From Hymenobacter metallilatus (GTDB lineage: Bacteria; Bacteroidota; Bacteroidia; Cytophagales; Hymenobacteraceae): 64,000 nucleotides of DNA. The notes under the pieces were generated by a model that worked only from the letters and a program-made list of their open reading frames with translations, was not told the DNA's origin and did no database searches. The stretch's first letter is position 1, and each line of letters opens with the position of its first letter. The translations under genes were made by a program, and so were the position numbers. Location of the stretch: contig NZ_RWIS01000012.1 in the NCBI RefSeq assembly GCF_003944705.1, positions 1-64,000 of the forward strand, written 5' to 3'. Of the stretch, positions 16,448 through 25,542 are shown piece by piece.

Positions 16448-17497
16448 TCAGTTTATTGTGATTTCGCCGCGCAGGTCCTGAGTGAGCAGGTGGCGCGTGA
16501 GGGCAGGTTTCTCGTTGAGGGCCAGCACAAACATAAGCTTGGTAATAGCGGCTTCCACCGTAATATCGGCCCCGCCCACAATGCCCATTTCGGTGAGGTA
16601 GGCGCTGGTTTCGTAACGGCCCTGCATCACGCGGCCTTCCTCACACTGGCTCACGTTTAGCAGCAGCACGCCCCGCTCGGTGGCAGCGCGCAGGGCCTGC
16701 AAAAACCAGGGGGCCGTGGGGGCGTTGCCGGCCCCGTAGGTGAGCAGCACGGCTCCGCGCAGGCCGGGGGCCTCCAGCTGAGCGCGCAGCATCCGCTCCG
16801 TAAGGCCCGGAAACAAGTGCACAATGGCTACGTTTTCCTCCAGCTGCTGATGCACCTTGAGCGGCGCGGCCGGCAACAACCGGATGTGCTCCTCATTGAA
16901 TTCCAGCTCGATGCCCGCTTCGGCCAGGGGCGGGTAGTTCTCGCTGCGGAAGGCGTTGTACTGCTGGCTTTCCACTTTTTTGGCCCGGTTGCCCCGGATG
17001 AGCTGGTCGTTGAAGAACAGGCACACCTCGGGTACGCGCACGGTACCGGCTACGGAATGGCGGGCGGCGGCCATTTCCAGGGCCGTTACCAGGTTGCGGC
17101 GGGCATCGGTGCGGATGCGGCCCACGGGCACCTGGGCCCCGGTGAATACTACCGCTTTGCCCAGGTTTTCCAGCAGGAAGCTCAGGGCCGCCGCCGAGTA
17201 AGCCATGGTATCAGTCCCGTGCAGCACCACAAACCCGTCATACTGCGCGTAGTTCTCCCCGATAAGTGCGGCCAGCCGTAGCCAGTCCTGGGCCGTTACG
17301 TTGCTGGAGTCGATGGGGTCGCCGAGGTTAGTCACGTCCACCTGCATGTTCAGCTGGCGCAGCTCGGGCATCTTCTTCCGAATCTGCTCGAAGTTCATTG
17401 GTACCAGCTCACCGCGCTTGTTGTAGCTCATCCCAACGGTGCCGCCAGTGTAAACGATAAGGATGGAAGATTGGGGGCGGTTATCGGCAGCAGGCAC
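16448..17497 (-). CDS. ansA: type I (cytoplasmic) L-asparaginase
   Basis: The 349-residue protein begins at GTG 17497. It has the first catalytic threonine motif YTGGTVGM (T17/T20) and the second, VLHGTDTMAY, then FTGAQVP and the C-terminal domain with a GAGNAP loop. It has no signal peptide, fitting cytoplasmic asparaginase I, which hydrolyses asparagine to aspartate and ammonia. An earlier or later start is possible within the first ten residues, because the conserved core starts at residue 12. The gene stands alone. Confidence 0.92.
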   Translation of the reverse strand: MPAADNRPQSSILIVYTGGTVGMSYNKRGELVPMNFEQIRKKMPELRQLNMQVDVTNLGDPIDSSNVTAQDWLRLAALIGENYAQYDGFVVLHGTDTMAYSAAALSFLLENLGKAVVFTGAQVPVGRIRTDARRNLVTALEMAAARHSVAGTVRVPEVCLFFNDQLIRGNRAKKVESQQYNAFRSENYPPLAEAGIELEFNEEHIRLLPAAPLKVHQQLEENVAIVHLFPGLTERMLRAQLEAPGLRGAVLLTYGAGNAPTAPWFLQALRAATERGVLLLNVSQCEEGRVMQGRYETSAYLTEMGIVGGADITVEAAITKLMFVLALNEKPALTRHLLTQDLRGEITIN

Positions 17498-17570
17498 AGC
17501 GGGATAGTTGGGTGGAGCGGCAAGTTAGAAAGTCCGGGCCACCTGGAGCGCATGTCAGGTGCATACAAAA

Positions 17571-17668
17571 GCCGTCATGCTGAGCATGACGGCTTAGGGC
17601 TTGTGTACAGGAATGGTTTTGCTGCTACAAAGCCCGTCATTCCGAGCGGAGCCGAGGAATGACGGGCT
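17571..17668. repeat. two short GTCAT-type hairpins
   Basis: GCCGTCATGCT/AGCATGACGGC (17571-17593) forms a compact palindrome. AGCCCGTCATTCC (17631-17643) pairs with GGAATGACGGGCT (17656-17668) across GAGCGGAGCCGA. The second lies 29 bases past the stop of the molybdenum-subunit gene and may end that operon. Confidence 0.75.
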
Positions 17669-17696
17669 GGTTTATTTGCTGTTCACGCAGCTTGCC

Positions 17697-19931
17697 TTAC
17701 ACCAGCTTATCCGGGGTGATGGGCAGCTCCCGCACCCGCTTGCCGGTGGCGTTGAATACGGCATTGGCAATGGCCGGGGCTACGCCGATGGTGGCAATTT
17801 CGCCGATGCCTTTGGTGCCCAGCTGATTAACGTAGGGGTCGGGCTTGTTCACGAAAAACACCTCCACGGCCGGGGAGTCGGCGTGCACGGGTACGTGGTA
17901 ATCGGCCAGGTCCTTGGTGACGTAGCGGCCAAACCGGTCGTCGATAATGGCGTGCTCCATCAGGGCCATGCCGATGCCTCCCACAGCCCCGCCTTTCATC
18001 TGGTTGCCGGCGGTTTTCTCGTTGATGATGGTGCCGGCGTCGGCGCAGGAAATCAACTTGCTTACCCGCACCTCGCCGGTTAGCTCGTGCACCCGTACCT
18101 CGGCAAAATGCACCGAAAACGAGTACATCGAAACCTTCTGGCCTTCACCGCTGGGTTTAGACTCCACGGTGACGGCCGTGCCGCCGGCCTGCTTTACCAG
18201 GTCGGTGTAGGGGGCGCGGGCGGTGGGGTTGCCAGTCAGGGTGAGGTGGGTATCGGCAAGCACCACGTCCTCCTTTTTGGCAGAGGCAAAGGCACTGTTG
18301 CCGCCAGCCGCCAGTTCACGCAGCTTGTCTTTCAGGGCCAGGCAGGCCTCCTGCACGGCCGGGCCCACGGTGTTTACAATGGCCGAGCCGCCCTGGGTGG
18401 GCGCTTGGGCAAAGTCGGAGTTGCCCCACTCAAAGCGAATTCTACCGGGGGCCAGGCCCAGGGTGTCGGCCGCAATCTGGGTCATGGCCGTGCCAGTGCC
18501 GGGGCCAATGTCCGTAACGGCGCTTTGCAGCAGCACGGTGCCGTTGGGCAACAGCTGGGCGCTGGCTTTAGAGGAGCCCCGGTGTGCCCCGAAGGTGCCC
18601 ACGCCCATGCCGTACCCAATCAGCCACTCTCCGTCGCGCAGGGCGCCGGGCTTGAGCTGGCGCTTATTCCAGCCTACCCGCTCGGCCCCTGCCTGGTAGC
18701 ACTCCTTCAGGAATTTGCTGCTCCAGGGGCGGTTTTTCTCGGGGTCCTGATTGGTATAGTTGCGCAGACGAAACTCCAGGGGGTCCAGATTCAGCAGGAA
18801 AGCCATTTCATCCATGGCCGACTCCAGGGCAAAGGCCCCGGTGGCCTCGCCAGGGCCGCGCATCCAGATGGGGGAGCCCACATCCAGGGCCGCCAGCCGG
18901 TAGCGCGTCGTCAGGTTCGGCGACTCGTACATCATCTTAGTCTGGCCCAGGGTGGCTTCCACGAACTCCTCATAGGTGGACGTCTGGCCGATGCTTTCAT
19001 GGGTAATGGCCGTAATTTTGCCGTCGGCCGTGGCGCTCATCCCAATTTTCTGCCAGGTGTAGGGGCGGTACCCTACCATCGTAAACATCTGCTCCCGGGT
19101 CAGCATTAACTTCACGGGGCGGTTCACCACCTTGGCGGCAATGATAGCCGCCGACTCGTGGGGCCAGCTGTGCAGGGCGTTGCCGAAGGCGCCACCTACG
19201 TAGGTGGCAATAACTTTCACGTTCGCCTCGGGCAGACCCCACTGCCGGGCAAAGTCGCGGCGGGTGGCCATGGTACCCTGGGTTTTGTCGTAGAGCGTGA
19301 GCCGGTCGGGGGCTTCCCAGTGGGCCGTAATGGCTTGCAGCTCCATGGGGTGGTGCACCTCGGTGGGTATCACGTACTCGGCTTCCAGCTTCAGGGCGCC
19401 GGTTTTGTAGGCATCTACCTGCCCGCGCTGGTAGTCCGCTGCCCCCGACTTCGGGTTTTTCTTGGCCTGGGTGGGCAGGAAGGCATTGGCTTTGTTGGCC
19501 TCCAGGTTGGTCTGGTGCTTTTCCGGGGCGTACTGGGCCTTTACCAGCCGCGCCGCAAAGCGGGCCCGCTCCAGCGTATCGGCCACCACCACGGCAATGG
19601 GCTGGTCGTTGAAGCGGATGTTGTCGTCTAGGAACACCTGCAGGGCGCTACCCACCGTTTGCGGCTGGGAGGGGTCTTTGCCCGCAGGCTTGGCGCCGGG
19701 GGCTTTGGGCGCATTGAGGTGGGTAATAACGGCCAGCACACCGGGAGCCCGCTCAGCGGCTTTCGTGTCGATGCTGCTGAGGCGGCCCTTAGCAATAGTG
19801 CTACCCACCAGCACGGCGTAGGCCATGTTAGGCAGATCATACTCAGCTGCGTATTTGGCCGCGCCGGTTACCTTCTGGCGGCCGTCCACCCGGTTCATGG
19901 GCGCGCCGATTTTCTTTTCTGGGGCGTTCAT
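17697..19931 (-). CDS. aldehyde oxidoreductase, molybdenum cofactor-binding subunit (PaoC/YagR-like), copy 1
   Basis: The 744-residue protein is the catalytic subunit of a xanthine-dehydrogenase-family enzyme. It has an N-terminal aldehyde oxidase a/b hammerhead-type domain (about 20-130), the Mo-pterin domains with YVGGAFGNAL, and a late GTKGIGEIAT, whose Glu is the catalytic base in this family. Its GGAFGN replaces the GGGFGxK of the second copy. The subunits are encoded in the order 2Fe-2S, FAD, Mo on the minus strand, as in E. coli paoABC. The likely role is oxidation of aromatic or aliphatic aldehydes to acids. Confidence 0.85.
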   Translation of the reverse strand: MNAPEKKIGAPMNRVDGRQKVTGAAKYAAEYDLPNMAYAVLVGSTIAKGRLSSIDTKAAERAPGVLAVITHLNAPKAPGAKPAGKDPSQPQTVGSALQVFLDDNIRFNDQPIAVVVADTLERARFAARLVKAQYAPEKHQTNLEANKANAFLPTQAKKNPKSGAADYQRGQVDAYKTGALKLEAEYVIPTEVHHPMELQAITAHWEAPDRLTLYDKTQGTMATRRDFARQWGLPEANVKVIATYVGGAFGNALHSWPHESAAIIAAKVVNRPVKLMLTREQMFTMVGYRPYTWQKIGMSATADGKITAITHESIGQTSTYEEFVEATLGQTKMMYESPNLTTRYRLAALDVGSPIWMRGPGEATGAFALESAMDEMAFLLNLDPLEFRLRNYTNQDPEKNRPWSSKFLKECYQAGAERVGWNKRQLKPGALRDGEWLIGYGMGVGTFGAHRGSSKASAQLLPNGTVLLQSAVTDIGPGTGTAMTQIAADTLGLAPGRIRFEWGNSDFAQAPTQGGSAIVNTVGPAVQEACLALKDKLRELAAGGNSAFASAKKEDVVLADTHLTLTGNPTARAPYTDLVKQAGGTAVTVESKPSGEGQKVSMYSFSVHFAEVRVHELTGEVRVSKLISCADAGTIINEKTAGNQMKGGAVGGIGMALMEHAIIDDRFGRYVTKDLADYHVPVHADSPAVEVFFVNKPDPYVNQLGTKGIGEIATIGVAPAIANAVFNATGKRVRELPITPDKLV

Positions 19932-19943
19932 ACTTGGTGGGGG

Positions 19944-20924
19944 TTAGGCGGCCGCGGCCGTTTTCAGGGCCTGCACAATGATGTTCGGGCCCAGGCGCAG
20001 CTTGTATTCATTGTGTTTGAAGGCTTTGGCGCCCTGCATGGCCACGGTGGCGGCCTGCCGGAAGATTGCCTCGGTGGCGGGCTTGCCTATCAGCGCCTGC
20101 TCGGCCGCCGTGAGGCGCCAGGGCTTGTGGGCCACCCCGCCCATGGCCAGCCGCGCCGCTTTAATGGTGCCATTGTCAATATCCAGGGCCGCCGCTACTG
20201 AAAGCAGGGCAAAAGCGTAGCTGGCCCGCTCCCGCACTTTCTGGTAGTGTACATGCTTGGTAAACGGACCATCCGGAATATCCACGGCCGTAATCAATTC
20301 GCCGGGCTCCAGGTTGGTGTCCTTTTCGGGGGTGTCGCCGGGCAGGCGGTGAAAGTCGGCGAAGGGGATGCTGCGGTTGCCTTTGGGGCCGCTCACCTGC
20401 ACGGTGGCATCCAGGGCTACCAGGGCCACACTCATATCAGAAGGGTGCACGGCAATGCACTTATCAGAGAAGCCGAAGATGGCGTGCATGCGGTTGATGC
20501 CCTCCAAAGCCCCGCAGCCGGAGCCGGGCTGGCGCTTGTTGCAGGGCAGGGCCGTATCGTAAAAATAGGGGCAGCGGGTGCGCTGCAGCATGTTACCGCC
20601 TACCGTAGCCATGTTGCGAAGCTGCGGCGAGGCCCCGGCGTTGAGGGCCAGCGCCAGCAGCGGGTGCCGCTCCCGCACCTGCCTGTCGTCGGCTACGGTG
20701 GAGTTGAGGGCTAGTGCTCCAATGCGCAGGGCGTTGTTCTGGCGCTCAATTTTGCGCAGATCCAGGCGGTTGATGTCCACTAGTTTCTGCGGGGTCATCA
20801 CGCCGCGCTTCATCAGGTCCACGAGGTTGGTGCCGCCGGCAATAAAGCGGGCGTTGGGGTCCTTGGCTACCGCCTCAATGGCGGCTTGCGGCTTGGTAGC
20901 GCGCACGTACTGGAACTGGTTCAT
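19944..20924 (-). CDS. aldehyde oxidoreductase, FAD-binding subunit (PaoB/YagS-like), copy 1
   Basis: The start at 20924 (MNQFQYVRAT) matches the family; the longer frame runs through an intergenic repeat. The 326-residue protein has the FAD pyrophosphate motif AGGTNLVDLM and QLRNMATVGGNML. It also has Cys118, Cys128, Cys137 and Cys156, which match the extra 4Fe-4S cluster of E. coli PaoB. The same four positions and spacings occur in copy 2. It ends 12 bases before the Mo-subunit start. It carries electrons from the 2Fe-2S subunit to the oxidant. Confidence 0.87.
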   Translation of the reverse strand: MNQFQYVRATKPQAAIEAVAKDPNARFIAGGTNLVDLMKRGVMTPQKLVDINRLDLRKIERQNNALRIGALALNSTVADDRQVRERHPLLALALNAGASPQLRNMATVGGNMLQRTRCPYFYDTALPCNKRQPGSGCGALEGINRMHAIFGFSDKCIAVHPSDMSVALVALDATVQVSGPKGNRSIPFADFHRLPGDTPEKDTNLEPGELITAVDIPDGPFTKHVHYQKVRERASYAFALLSVAAALDIDNGTIKAARLAMGGVAHKPWRLTAAEQALIGKPATEAIFRQAATVAMQGAKAFKHNEYKLRLGPNIIVQALKTAAAA

Positions 20925-20928
20925 CTGC

Positions 20929-21035
20929 TTGAATGCTGAATTAGGAATTAGGAATGCTGAATTGACAGACTGAATGAGCATAAAGGCGGAAAGAGCGTGC
21001 CCAAACTCAGCATTCAGCACTCATCATTCAGAATT
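20929..21035. repeat. inverted repeat, GAATGCTGAATT type
   Basis: GAATGCTGAATTAGGAATTAGG on one side and ACTCAGCATTCAGCACTCATCATTCAGAATT on the other are imperfect complements. The element fills the spacer between the 2Fe-2S stop and the FAD-subunit start. Confidence 0.65.
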
Positions 21036-21037
21036 GC

Positions 21038-21670
21038 CTATACCTTTTGTCCTCCTTGCTTCACGTCCTGAATAGCGGCCACAATGTTGGGATAGGCCCC
21101 GCACCGGCAGATATTACCGCTCATGTACTCCCGGATTTCTTCTTCCGAGCCGGCGTGGCCCTCACGCACGCAGGCCACGGCCGACATAATCTGGCCGGGG
21201 GTGCAGTAGCCACACTGGAAGCCGTCGTGCTTCACGAAGGCCTCCTGCATGGGGTGGAGCTTGTCGCCATCGGCCAGGCCCTCAATGGTGGTAATTTCCT
21301 GGCCGTCGTGCATCACGGCAAAACTCAGGCAACTGTTCACGCGCTGGCCATCCACGTGCACGGTGCAGGCGCCGCACTGGCCGTAGTCGCAGCCTTTTTT
21401 GGTGCCGGTGAGGTGCAGGTTTTCGCGCAGCAGGTCCAGCAGGGTGGTGCGGGGCTCCACTTTCAGCTTCAGCTTTTTGCCGTTGACTTTCAGGCTCAGG
21501 GGCACTTGCTCAATGGCCTCGGCCACCCGCTCGTCCAGCTTGGCTTCCGCGGCCGATACCACCGGACCGGGCACCAGAGCCAGGGCCGTAAGCAAGGACG
21601 ATTGTTTGAGAAAGGTGCGGCGGTCTTCGTTGTGGTTGGCCGGCACATCCGGCTCGTGGTTGGTGGCCAT
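21038..21670 (-). CDS. aldehyde oxidoreductase, 2Fe-2S subunit with Tat signal (PaoA/YagT-like), copy 1
   Basis: The 210-residue protein begins with a twin-arginine signal (DRRTFLKQSS, residues 16-25) and a hydrophobic stretch, so the assembled enzyme should be exported folded to the periplasm. Two 2Fe-2S clusters follow: plant-type CDYGQCGACTV and C21 downstream, then the CGYCTPG and CRCGAYPN motifs of the C-terminal domain. The ATG at 21670 fits the signal peptide. It is the first gene of the three-gene operon and is about 65-70% similar by eye to copy 2 over its iron-sulfur core. Confidence 0.9.
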   Translation of the reverse strand: MATNHEPDVPANHNEDRRTFLKQSSLLTALALVPGPVVSAAEAKLDERVAEAIEQVPLSLKVNGKKLKLKVEPRTTLLDLLRENLHLTGTKKGCDYGQCGACTVHVDGQRVNSCLSFAVMHDGQEITTIEGLADGDKLHPMQEAFVKHDGFQCGYCTPGQIMSAVACVREGHAGSEEEIREYMSGNICRCGAYPNIVAAIQDVKQGGQKV

Positions 21671-21931
21671 AATCGGGAAAGGAAGTAGAGTAGCAAAAAA
21701 ACAAGAGGGTCCGGCTGCTTTCCGGGTTTCCGGCCCCGGCTTCAGAACTACCAGATGGGTGAGCCAACTCTGGGTGAGCTCACTTGCCCGAGGCAGCAAT
21801 ACGTGGTTCCAGTACTACGACGGGCTTGCCGGCTTCCGGGTTGCTTCCGGCCCAAATCTGTTGCTCCCTGGCTCCAGCCTCCGGCCTCGGCTAAGCAGGC
21901 CGCGCGTGCCGGGCGGCGGCTATACGGATAT
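21671..21931. other. spacer between aldehyde oxidoreductase operon and paa cluster
   Basis: No supported gene. It should hold the promoter of the copy-1 operon; a TTTTTTTG run lies about 30 bases before its start on the minus strand, with no clean -7 box. GGCCGG-rich words recur without a clear dyad. Confidence 0.4.
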
Positions 21932-21968
21932 AAAAAAAGCCGGCCTCCCCAGAACAGGAGAGGCCGGT
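21932..21968 (-). terminator. rho-independent terminator of the crotonase gene
   Basis: The minus strand has ACCGGCCTCTCC, a six-base loop, then GGGGAGGCCGGC followed by TTTTTTT. It begins 32 bases after the stop of the enoyl-CoA hydratase gene and probably ends the paa transcript. Confidence 0.9.
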
Positions 21969-21999
21969 ATCAGGTAGGGGTACGCAGCTACTGCCGGGG

Positions 22000-22761
22000 C
22001 TAGCTAGCTTTGAACTTCTGAATGGCCTGGCGGGTGAAGTCGGATAATACCAGGCGGCCACTGATGGCGGCGCGCTCCGTGAGCAGGGTATCCCAGTGCT
22101 CGGTGCCGGCCCAGAGCACCTGCTTCAATTCCGTGAGGGCCTCAGGGTTGTAGGCGGCCAGTTTAGCGGCAAAAGCTGCTACGGCTGCATCCAGGGCGCC
22201 AATGGAATCAACAACGGTGGCGTACAGGCCTTTCTCCTGAGCCCAGGTGGCGCTGCGGAACTCGCCGGCGTCCAGGGCCAGCTGCCCGTAGGCGGCCCGG
22301 CCAATCTTGCGCTCCACCACTGGCCCCACCACAAACGGCCCGATACCCACCACCAGCTCGCTTAGTTTCACTGAGGCCTGGGAGGTAGCAAAGCAGTAGT
22401 CGGTGGCCGCTGCCACGCCCACGCCGCCGCCAATGGCCTTGCCCTGCACCCGCCCGATGATGATTTTGGGCGAGGTGCGGCAGGCATTAATCACTTTGGC
22501 AAAACCCGAAAAAAACTCCAGCCCCCGCGCCTCATCCTCAATGGCAATCAGCTCATCGAAGCTGGCTCCGGCGCAGAAAGTTTTTTCACCCTCACTTTGC
22601 AAAATGATGACTTTGGTGGCCGGGTCCTGGCTGGTTTGGGTGATGGTGGCGGCCAACTGGGTGAGCAGGGCACCGGGCAGGGAGTTGTGCGAAGGGTGGA
22701 AGAAGCTGATGGTGCTGATGCCTTCCGGGGTGGTGTGGGTGGTAACGGTTCCTGTTGTCAT
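22000..22761 (-). CDS. enoyl-CoA hydratase/isomerase family protein, possible PaaF role
   Basis: The 253-residue crotonase has the CoA-binding CAGASFDEL with the first oxyanion-hole region and GKAIGGGVGVAAATDYCFA with the second. It also has KLSELVVGIGPFVVGP, where the Glu aligns with a catalytic acid. It is the last gene of the paa cluster, behind paaZ. With PaaG encoded separately, this enzyme could be the 2,3-dehydroadipyl-CoA hydratase (PaaF) needed for the pathway. That role is inferred from position and need, not from a specific residue. A terminator follows. Confidence 0.75.
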   Translation of the reverse strand: MTTGTVTTHTTPEGISTISFFHPSHNSLPGALLTQLAATITQTSQDPATKVIILQSEGEKTFCAGASFDELIAIEDEARGLEFFSGFAKVINACRTSPKIIIGRVQGKAIGGGVGVAAATDYCFATSQASVKLSELVVGIGPFVVGPVVERKIGRAAYGQLALDAGEFRSATWAQEKGLYATVVDSIGALDAAVAAFAAKLAAYNPEALTELKQVLWAGTEHWDTLLTERAAISGRLVLSDFTRQAIQKFKAS

Positions 22762-22776
22762 ATGAGCTGATTGAGT

Positions 22777-22861
22777 TTTCTCGCAGAGGTCCGCAGAGGG
22801 ATGCGCGCAGGTAAAGGAAAGGTGTTCCTCTGCCAGCCTCTGTGCGTCCCTCTGCGAGAAA
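22777..22861. repeat. inverted repeat, TTTCTCGCAGAGG type
   Basis: TTTCTCGCAGAGG (22777) faces CCTCTGCGAGAAA-like sequence ending at 22861, with inner GCAGAGG/CCTCTG units. It fills the paaZ to crotonase spacer and abuts the paaZ stop codon. Confidence 0.8.
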
Positions 22862-22862
22862 T

Positions 22863-24923
22863 CTATTCCTGGTTTTTCTTTTTCACCATGGTGAGAATGG
22901 TGGCTACGGCTACGGTTTCGCAGGTTTGGTCGGTTACTTCCACCAGCCAGCGCACGATGCCCTTGGCTACGTCAGTTTCGTCGCGCTTCTCCTGGCCGAT
23001 TTTCTCCTTCACCGTGAGCGTGACGCCGATGGTGGTGCCGGGGTACACGGGTTTGGTGAAGCGGCATTCATCGAGGCCGTAGTTGAGCAGTACCGGGCCC
23101 TTGCGCGGGTCCACGAACATGCCGGCGGCCTTGCTCAGGATGTAGTAGCCGTGGGCCACGCGGCCGGTGAAGAGCGTGCCCTCCAGCGAGGTTTCATCCA
23201 CGTGGGCGTAGAAATTGTCGCCCGAAACCTGCGCGAAGTTGGTGATGTCCGCCTCCGTGACGGTGTGCTTGTGCGTCACGTAGGCCTGCCCGATTTCCAG
23301 CTCCTCGAAGTAGTGCTGGAAAGGGTGTTTGTCCTTCTCGATTTGCTTGGCCTTGGGCTGGTACACCTGCGTAATGGCCGTAATCATGCTGGGCGAGCCT
23401 TGCAAAGCCACACGCTGCATGAAGTGCTCCACCCCGCGGATGCCGCCCATTTCCTGCCCGCCGCCCGCGCGGCCGGGGCCGCCGTGGATGAGCATGGGCA
23501 GGGGGGAGCCGTGGCCGGTACTTTCCTTGGCCATTTCCTCGTTGAGCACCAGAATGCGGCCGTGGTGCGTAGCCGCGCCCAGCACAAACTCCTGGGCTAC
23601 CTCGGCGCTGTTGGTGGCAATGCTGGTTACCAATGAGCCCCGGCCCAGGTTAGTCAGGCGCACGGCTTCGGCGGTATCCTTGTAGGGCATCAGCGTGGCT
23701 ACGGGCCCGAAGGCTTCCACCTCGTGTGAGTCGAGGTGCTCGAAGGGCCGCTCGTTGAGCAGCAGAATGGGGGAGATGAACGCGCCCTTGGCGGCATCGG
23801 CCCCGCGCTCCTGGCCCAGGATGTTCACCGTGTCCAGGTCGCCGTATACGATGGGGGTGCGCTCGGCCAGGCGGCGCACTTTGTCGCGCAGGATGGCGGC
23901 CTGCTCCCGGCCGGCCAGCGCGCCCATGCGCACGCCCTCGGCTAGCGGGTGCCCCACGGTGGTTTGGCTCAGGGCCTTGCCTAAGGCAATCTGTACGTCT
24001 TCCAGCAGGGTTGAGGGCACGATGATGCGGCGGATGGCGGTGCACTTCTGCCCGCACTTGGCCGTCATTTCCTTGCGCACTTCCTTCACAAACAGGTCGA
24101 ACTCCGGGGTGCCCGGCTTGGCATCCAGGCCCAGCACGGCGGCGTTCAGCGAGTCGGCCTCCATGGTGAAGGGCACAGCCTCCTCCACGATGCGCGGGTG
24201 GGCGCGCAGCTTGCGGCCGGTGGCGGCCGAACCGGTGAAGGTTACCACGTCCTGGTAGGTCACGTGGTCGAGAATACCCTGGCCCGAGCCCACTACCAGC
24301 TGCAGCGCGCCCTCGGGCAGAATGCCGGATTTGATGATTTCGCGCACCACGGCCTCGGTGAGGTAGGCGGTGGGCACGGCGGGCTTCACCACGGCGGGCA
24401 TACCGGCCAGCAGGTTCACCGCAATTTTCTCCAGCATCCCCCAAATGGGGAAGTTGTAGGCGTTGATATGCACGGCCACGCCCTCGCGGGGCACCAGCAG
24501 GTGCTGGGCCATGAAGGTGCCGCCCTTGCTCAGGCCCACCGGCTCGCCCTCCACGTAGAACGGCTTGTCGGGAAATTTGCGGCGCAGCGAGGCGTTGGCA
24601 AACAGGTTGCCGATGCCGCCCTCAATGTCAATCCAGGAATCAGCGCGGGTGGCGCCGCTGCGGTAGCTCAGCTCGTAGAACTGCTCCTTGCGCTCCTGCA
24701 GGTAAAATGCCAGGGCCTTGAGCATGCGGCCCCGCTCGTGAAAGGTGAGCTTGCGCAGCGCGGGGTTGCCCACGCGGCGGCCGTAGTCGAGGATGGAGGC
24801 AAAATCGTAGCCCTCGGGGTGGGCCAGCGCAATGACTTCGCCGGTGGAGGCGTCGTAGAGTTCCTGTTGGTCGCCCGAGCCGGCGTGCCAGCGGCCGAGG
24901 GTGTAGTTTTCGAGAGTGGTCAT
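22863..24923 (-). CDS. paaZ: PaaZ: oxepin-CoA hydrolase / 3-oxo-5,6-dehydrosuberyl-CoA semialdehyde dehydrogenase
   Basis: The 686-residue bifunctional protein opens the oxepin-CoA ring and oxidises the resulting aldehyde. The N-terminal aldehyde dehydrogenase domain (about 1-530) has FTGSAATG at 229-236, the general-base E255 and nucleophile C294 (KCGQKC). The C-terminal MaoC hydratase domain (about 540-680) has VSGDNFYAHVD with the Asp/His dyad, then GRVAHGYYILS. Length and both active sites match E. coli PaaZ (C295, E256), so both activities should be intact. It follows paaI across a repeat element. Confidence 0.96.
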   Translation of the reverse strand: MTTLENYTLGRWHAGSGDQQELYDASTGEVIALAHPEGYDFASILDYGRRVGNPALRKLTFHERGRMLKALAFYLQERKEQFYELSYRSGATRADSWIDIEGGIGNLFANASLRRKFPDKPFYVEGEPVGLSKGGTFMAQHLLVPREGVAVHINAYNFPIWGMLEKIAVNLLAGMPAVVKPAVPTAYLTEAVVREIIKSGILPEGALQLVVGSGQGILDHVTYQDVVTFTGSAATGRKLRAHPRIVEEAVPFTMEADSLNAAVLGLDAKPGTPEFDLFVKEVRKEMTAKCGQKCTAIRRIIVPSTLLEDVQIALGKALSQTTVGHPLAEGVRMGALAGREQAAILRDKVRRLAERTPIVYGDLDTVNILGQERGADAAKGAFISPILLLNERPFEHLDSHEVEAFGPVATLMPYKDTAEAVRLTNLGRGSLVTSIATNSAEVAQEFVLGAATHHGRILVLNEEMAKESTGHGSPLPMLIHGGPGRAGGGQEMGGIRGVEHFMQRVALQGSPSMITAITQVYQPKAKQIEKDKHPFQHYFEELEIGQAYVTHKHTVTEADITNFAQVSGDNFYAHVDETSLEGTLFTGRVAHGYYILSKAAGMFVDPRKGPVLLNYGLDECRFTKPVYPGTTIGVTLTVKEKIGQEKRDETDVAKGIVRWLVEVTDQTCETVAVATILTMVKKKNQE

Positions 24924-24936
24924 GTGGTTGGGAGGG

Positions 24937-25112
24937 ACCTCACCCCCTAGCCCCCTCTCCTCGGGGAGAGGGGGGACTAGCTTCTAGTTTTTAGAATCTA
25001 GATTTTCTAGCGGTGGTGAATGAGGCGGTTAAGAGTGGGAGAGGGCAATGTTAGAATTAGAATCTAAGAAGCTAGTCCCCCCTCTCCCCAAGGAGAGGGT
25101 AGGGGGTAAGGT
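24937..25112. repeat. ACCTCACCCCCTAGCCCCCTCTCC inverted repeat, copy 1 of 3 in paa
   Basis: ACCTCACCCCCTAGCCCC begins the left arm, followed by CTCTCCTCGGGGAGAGG and a CTAGCTTCTAG section. The right arm mirrors it (CTCTCCCCAAGGAGAGG, then GGGGGTAAGGT). The right arm overlaps the 3' end of paaI and encodes its last 14 or so residues. Confidence 0.9.
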
Positions 25113-25542
25113 GCTCCGTACTGGTGCGGTAAGCGGTGCCTTTGAACAGGGCCAGGAGGGTGCCGTGCTGGTTGGTGAGGCGCAGCTGGTACACGCCCAC
25201 TTTGTGGCGGAGGCTTTCCTCGCGGGCTTCCACCGTAATCAGGTCATCGGAGCGGCCGGGCTCCAGGTAGTCGATGGTGACGCTCAGGGCCACGCTTTGG
25301 CGGCCGTGGCTGTTGCAGGCGAAGGCAAAAGCTGAATCGGCAGCAGCGAAGGCCACGCCCCCGTGCAGAATGCCGAAGCCGTTGAGCATTTCGGGGCGCA
25401 CCCGAAACTGCAGGCGGCAGTAGCCGGGGGCCATGTCCGTTACCGCCAGCCCCAGCCAGTGGCTAAAGGCATCGTGCTCCAGCATCCGGTCTTTCACAGC
25501 CTCGGCGCGGGCCACCAGCTCAGCGGGCGTCGGCTGGCTCAT
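25072..25542 (-). CDS. paaI: PaaI hotdog-fold phenylacetyl-CoA pathway thioesterase
   Basis: The 156-residue hotdog protein has MLNGFGILHGGVAFAAADSAF, with the Asn, His and Asp active-site residues of PaaI. It releases CoA from stalled phenylacetate intermediates. Its start overlaps the end of paaH by 23 bases, so translation is coupled. The last residues (HLTPYPLLGERGD) and the TAG stop are encoded by an inverted-repeat arm. The hotdog fold is complete before that tail, so activity is probably unaffected. Confidence 0.9.
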   Translation of the reverse strand: MSQPTPAELVARAEAVKDRMLEHDAFSHWLGLAVTDMAPGYCRLQFRVRPEMLNGFGILHGGVAFAAADSAFAFACNSHGRQSVALSVTIDYLEPGRSDDLITVEAREESLRHKVGVYQLRLTNQHGTLLALFKGTAYRTSTEHLTPYPLLGERGD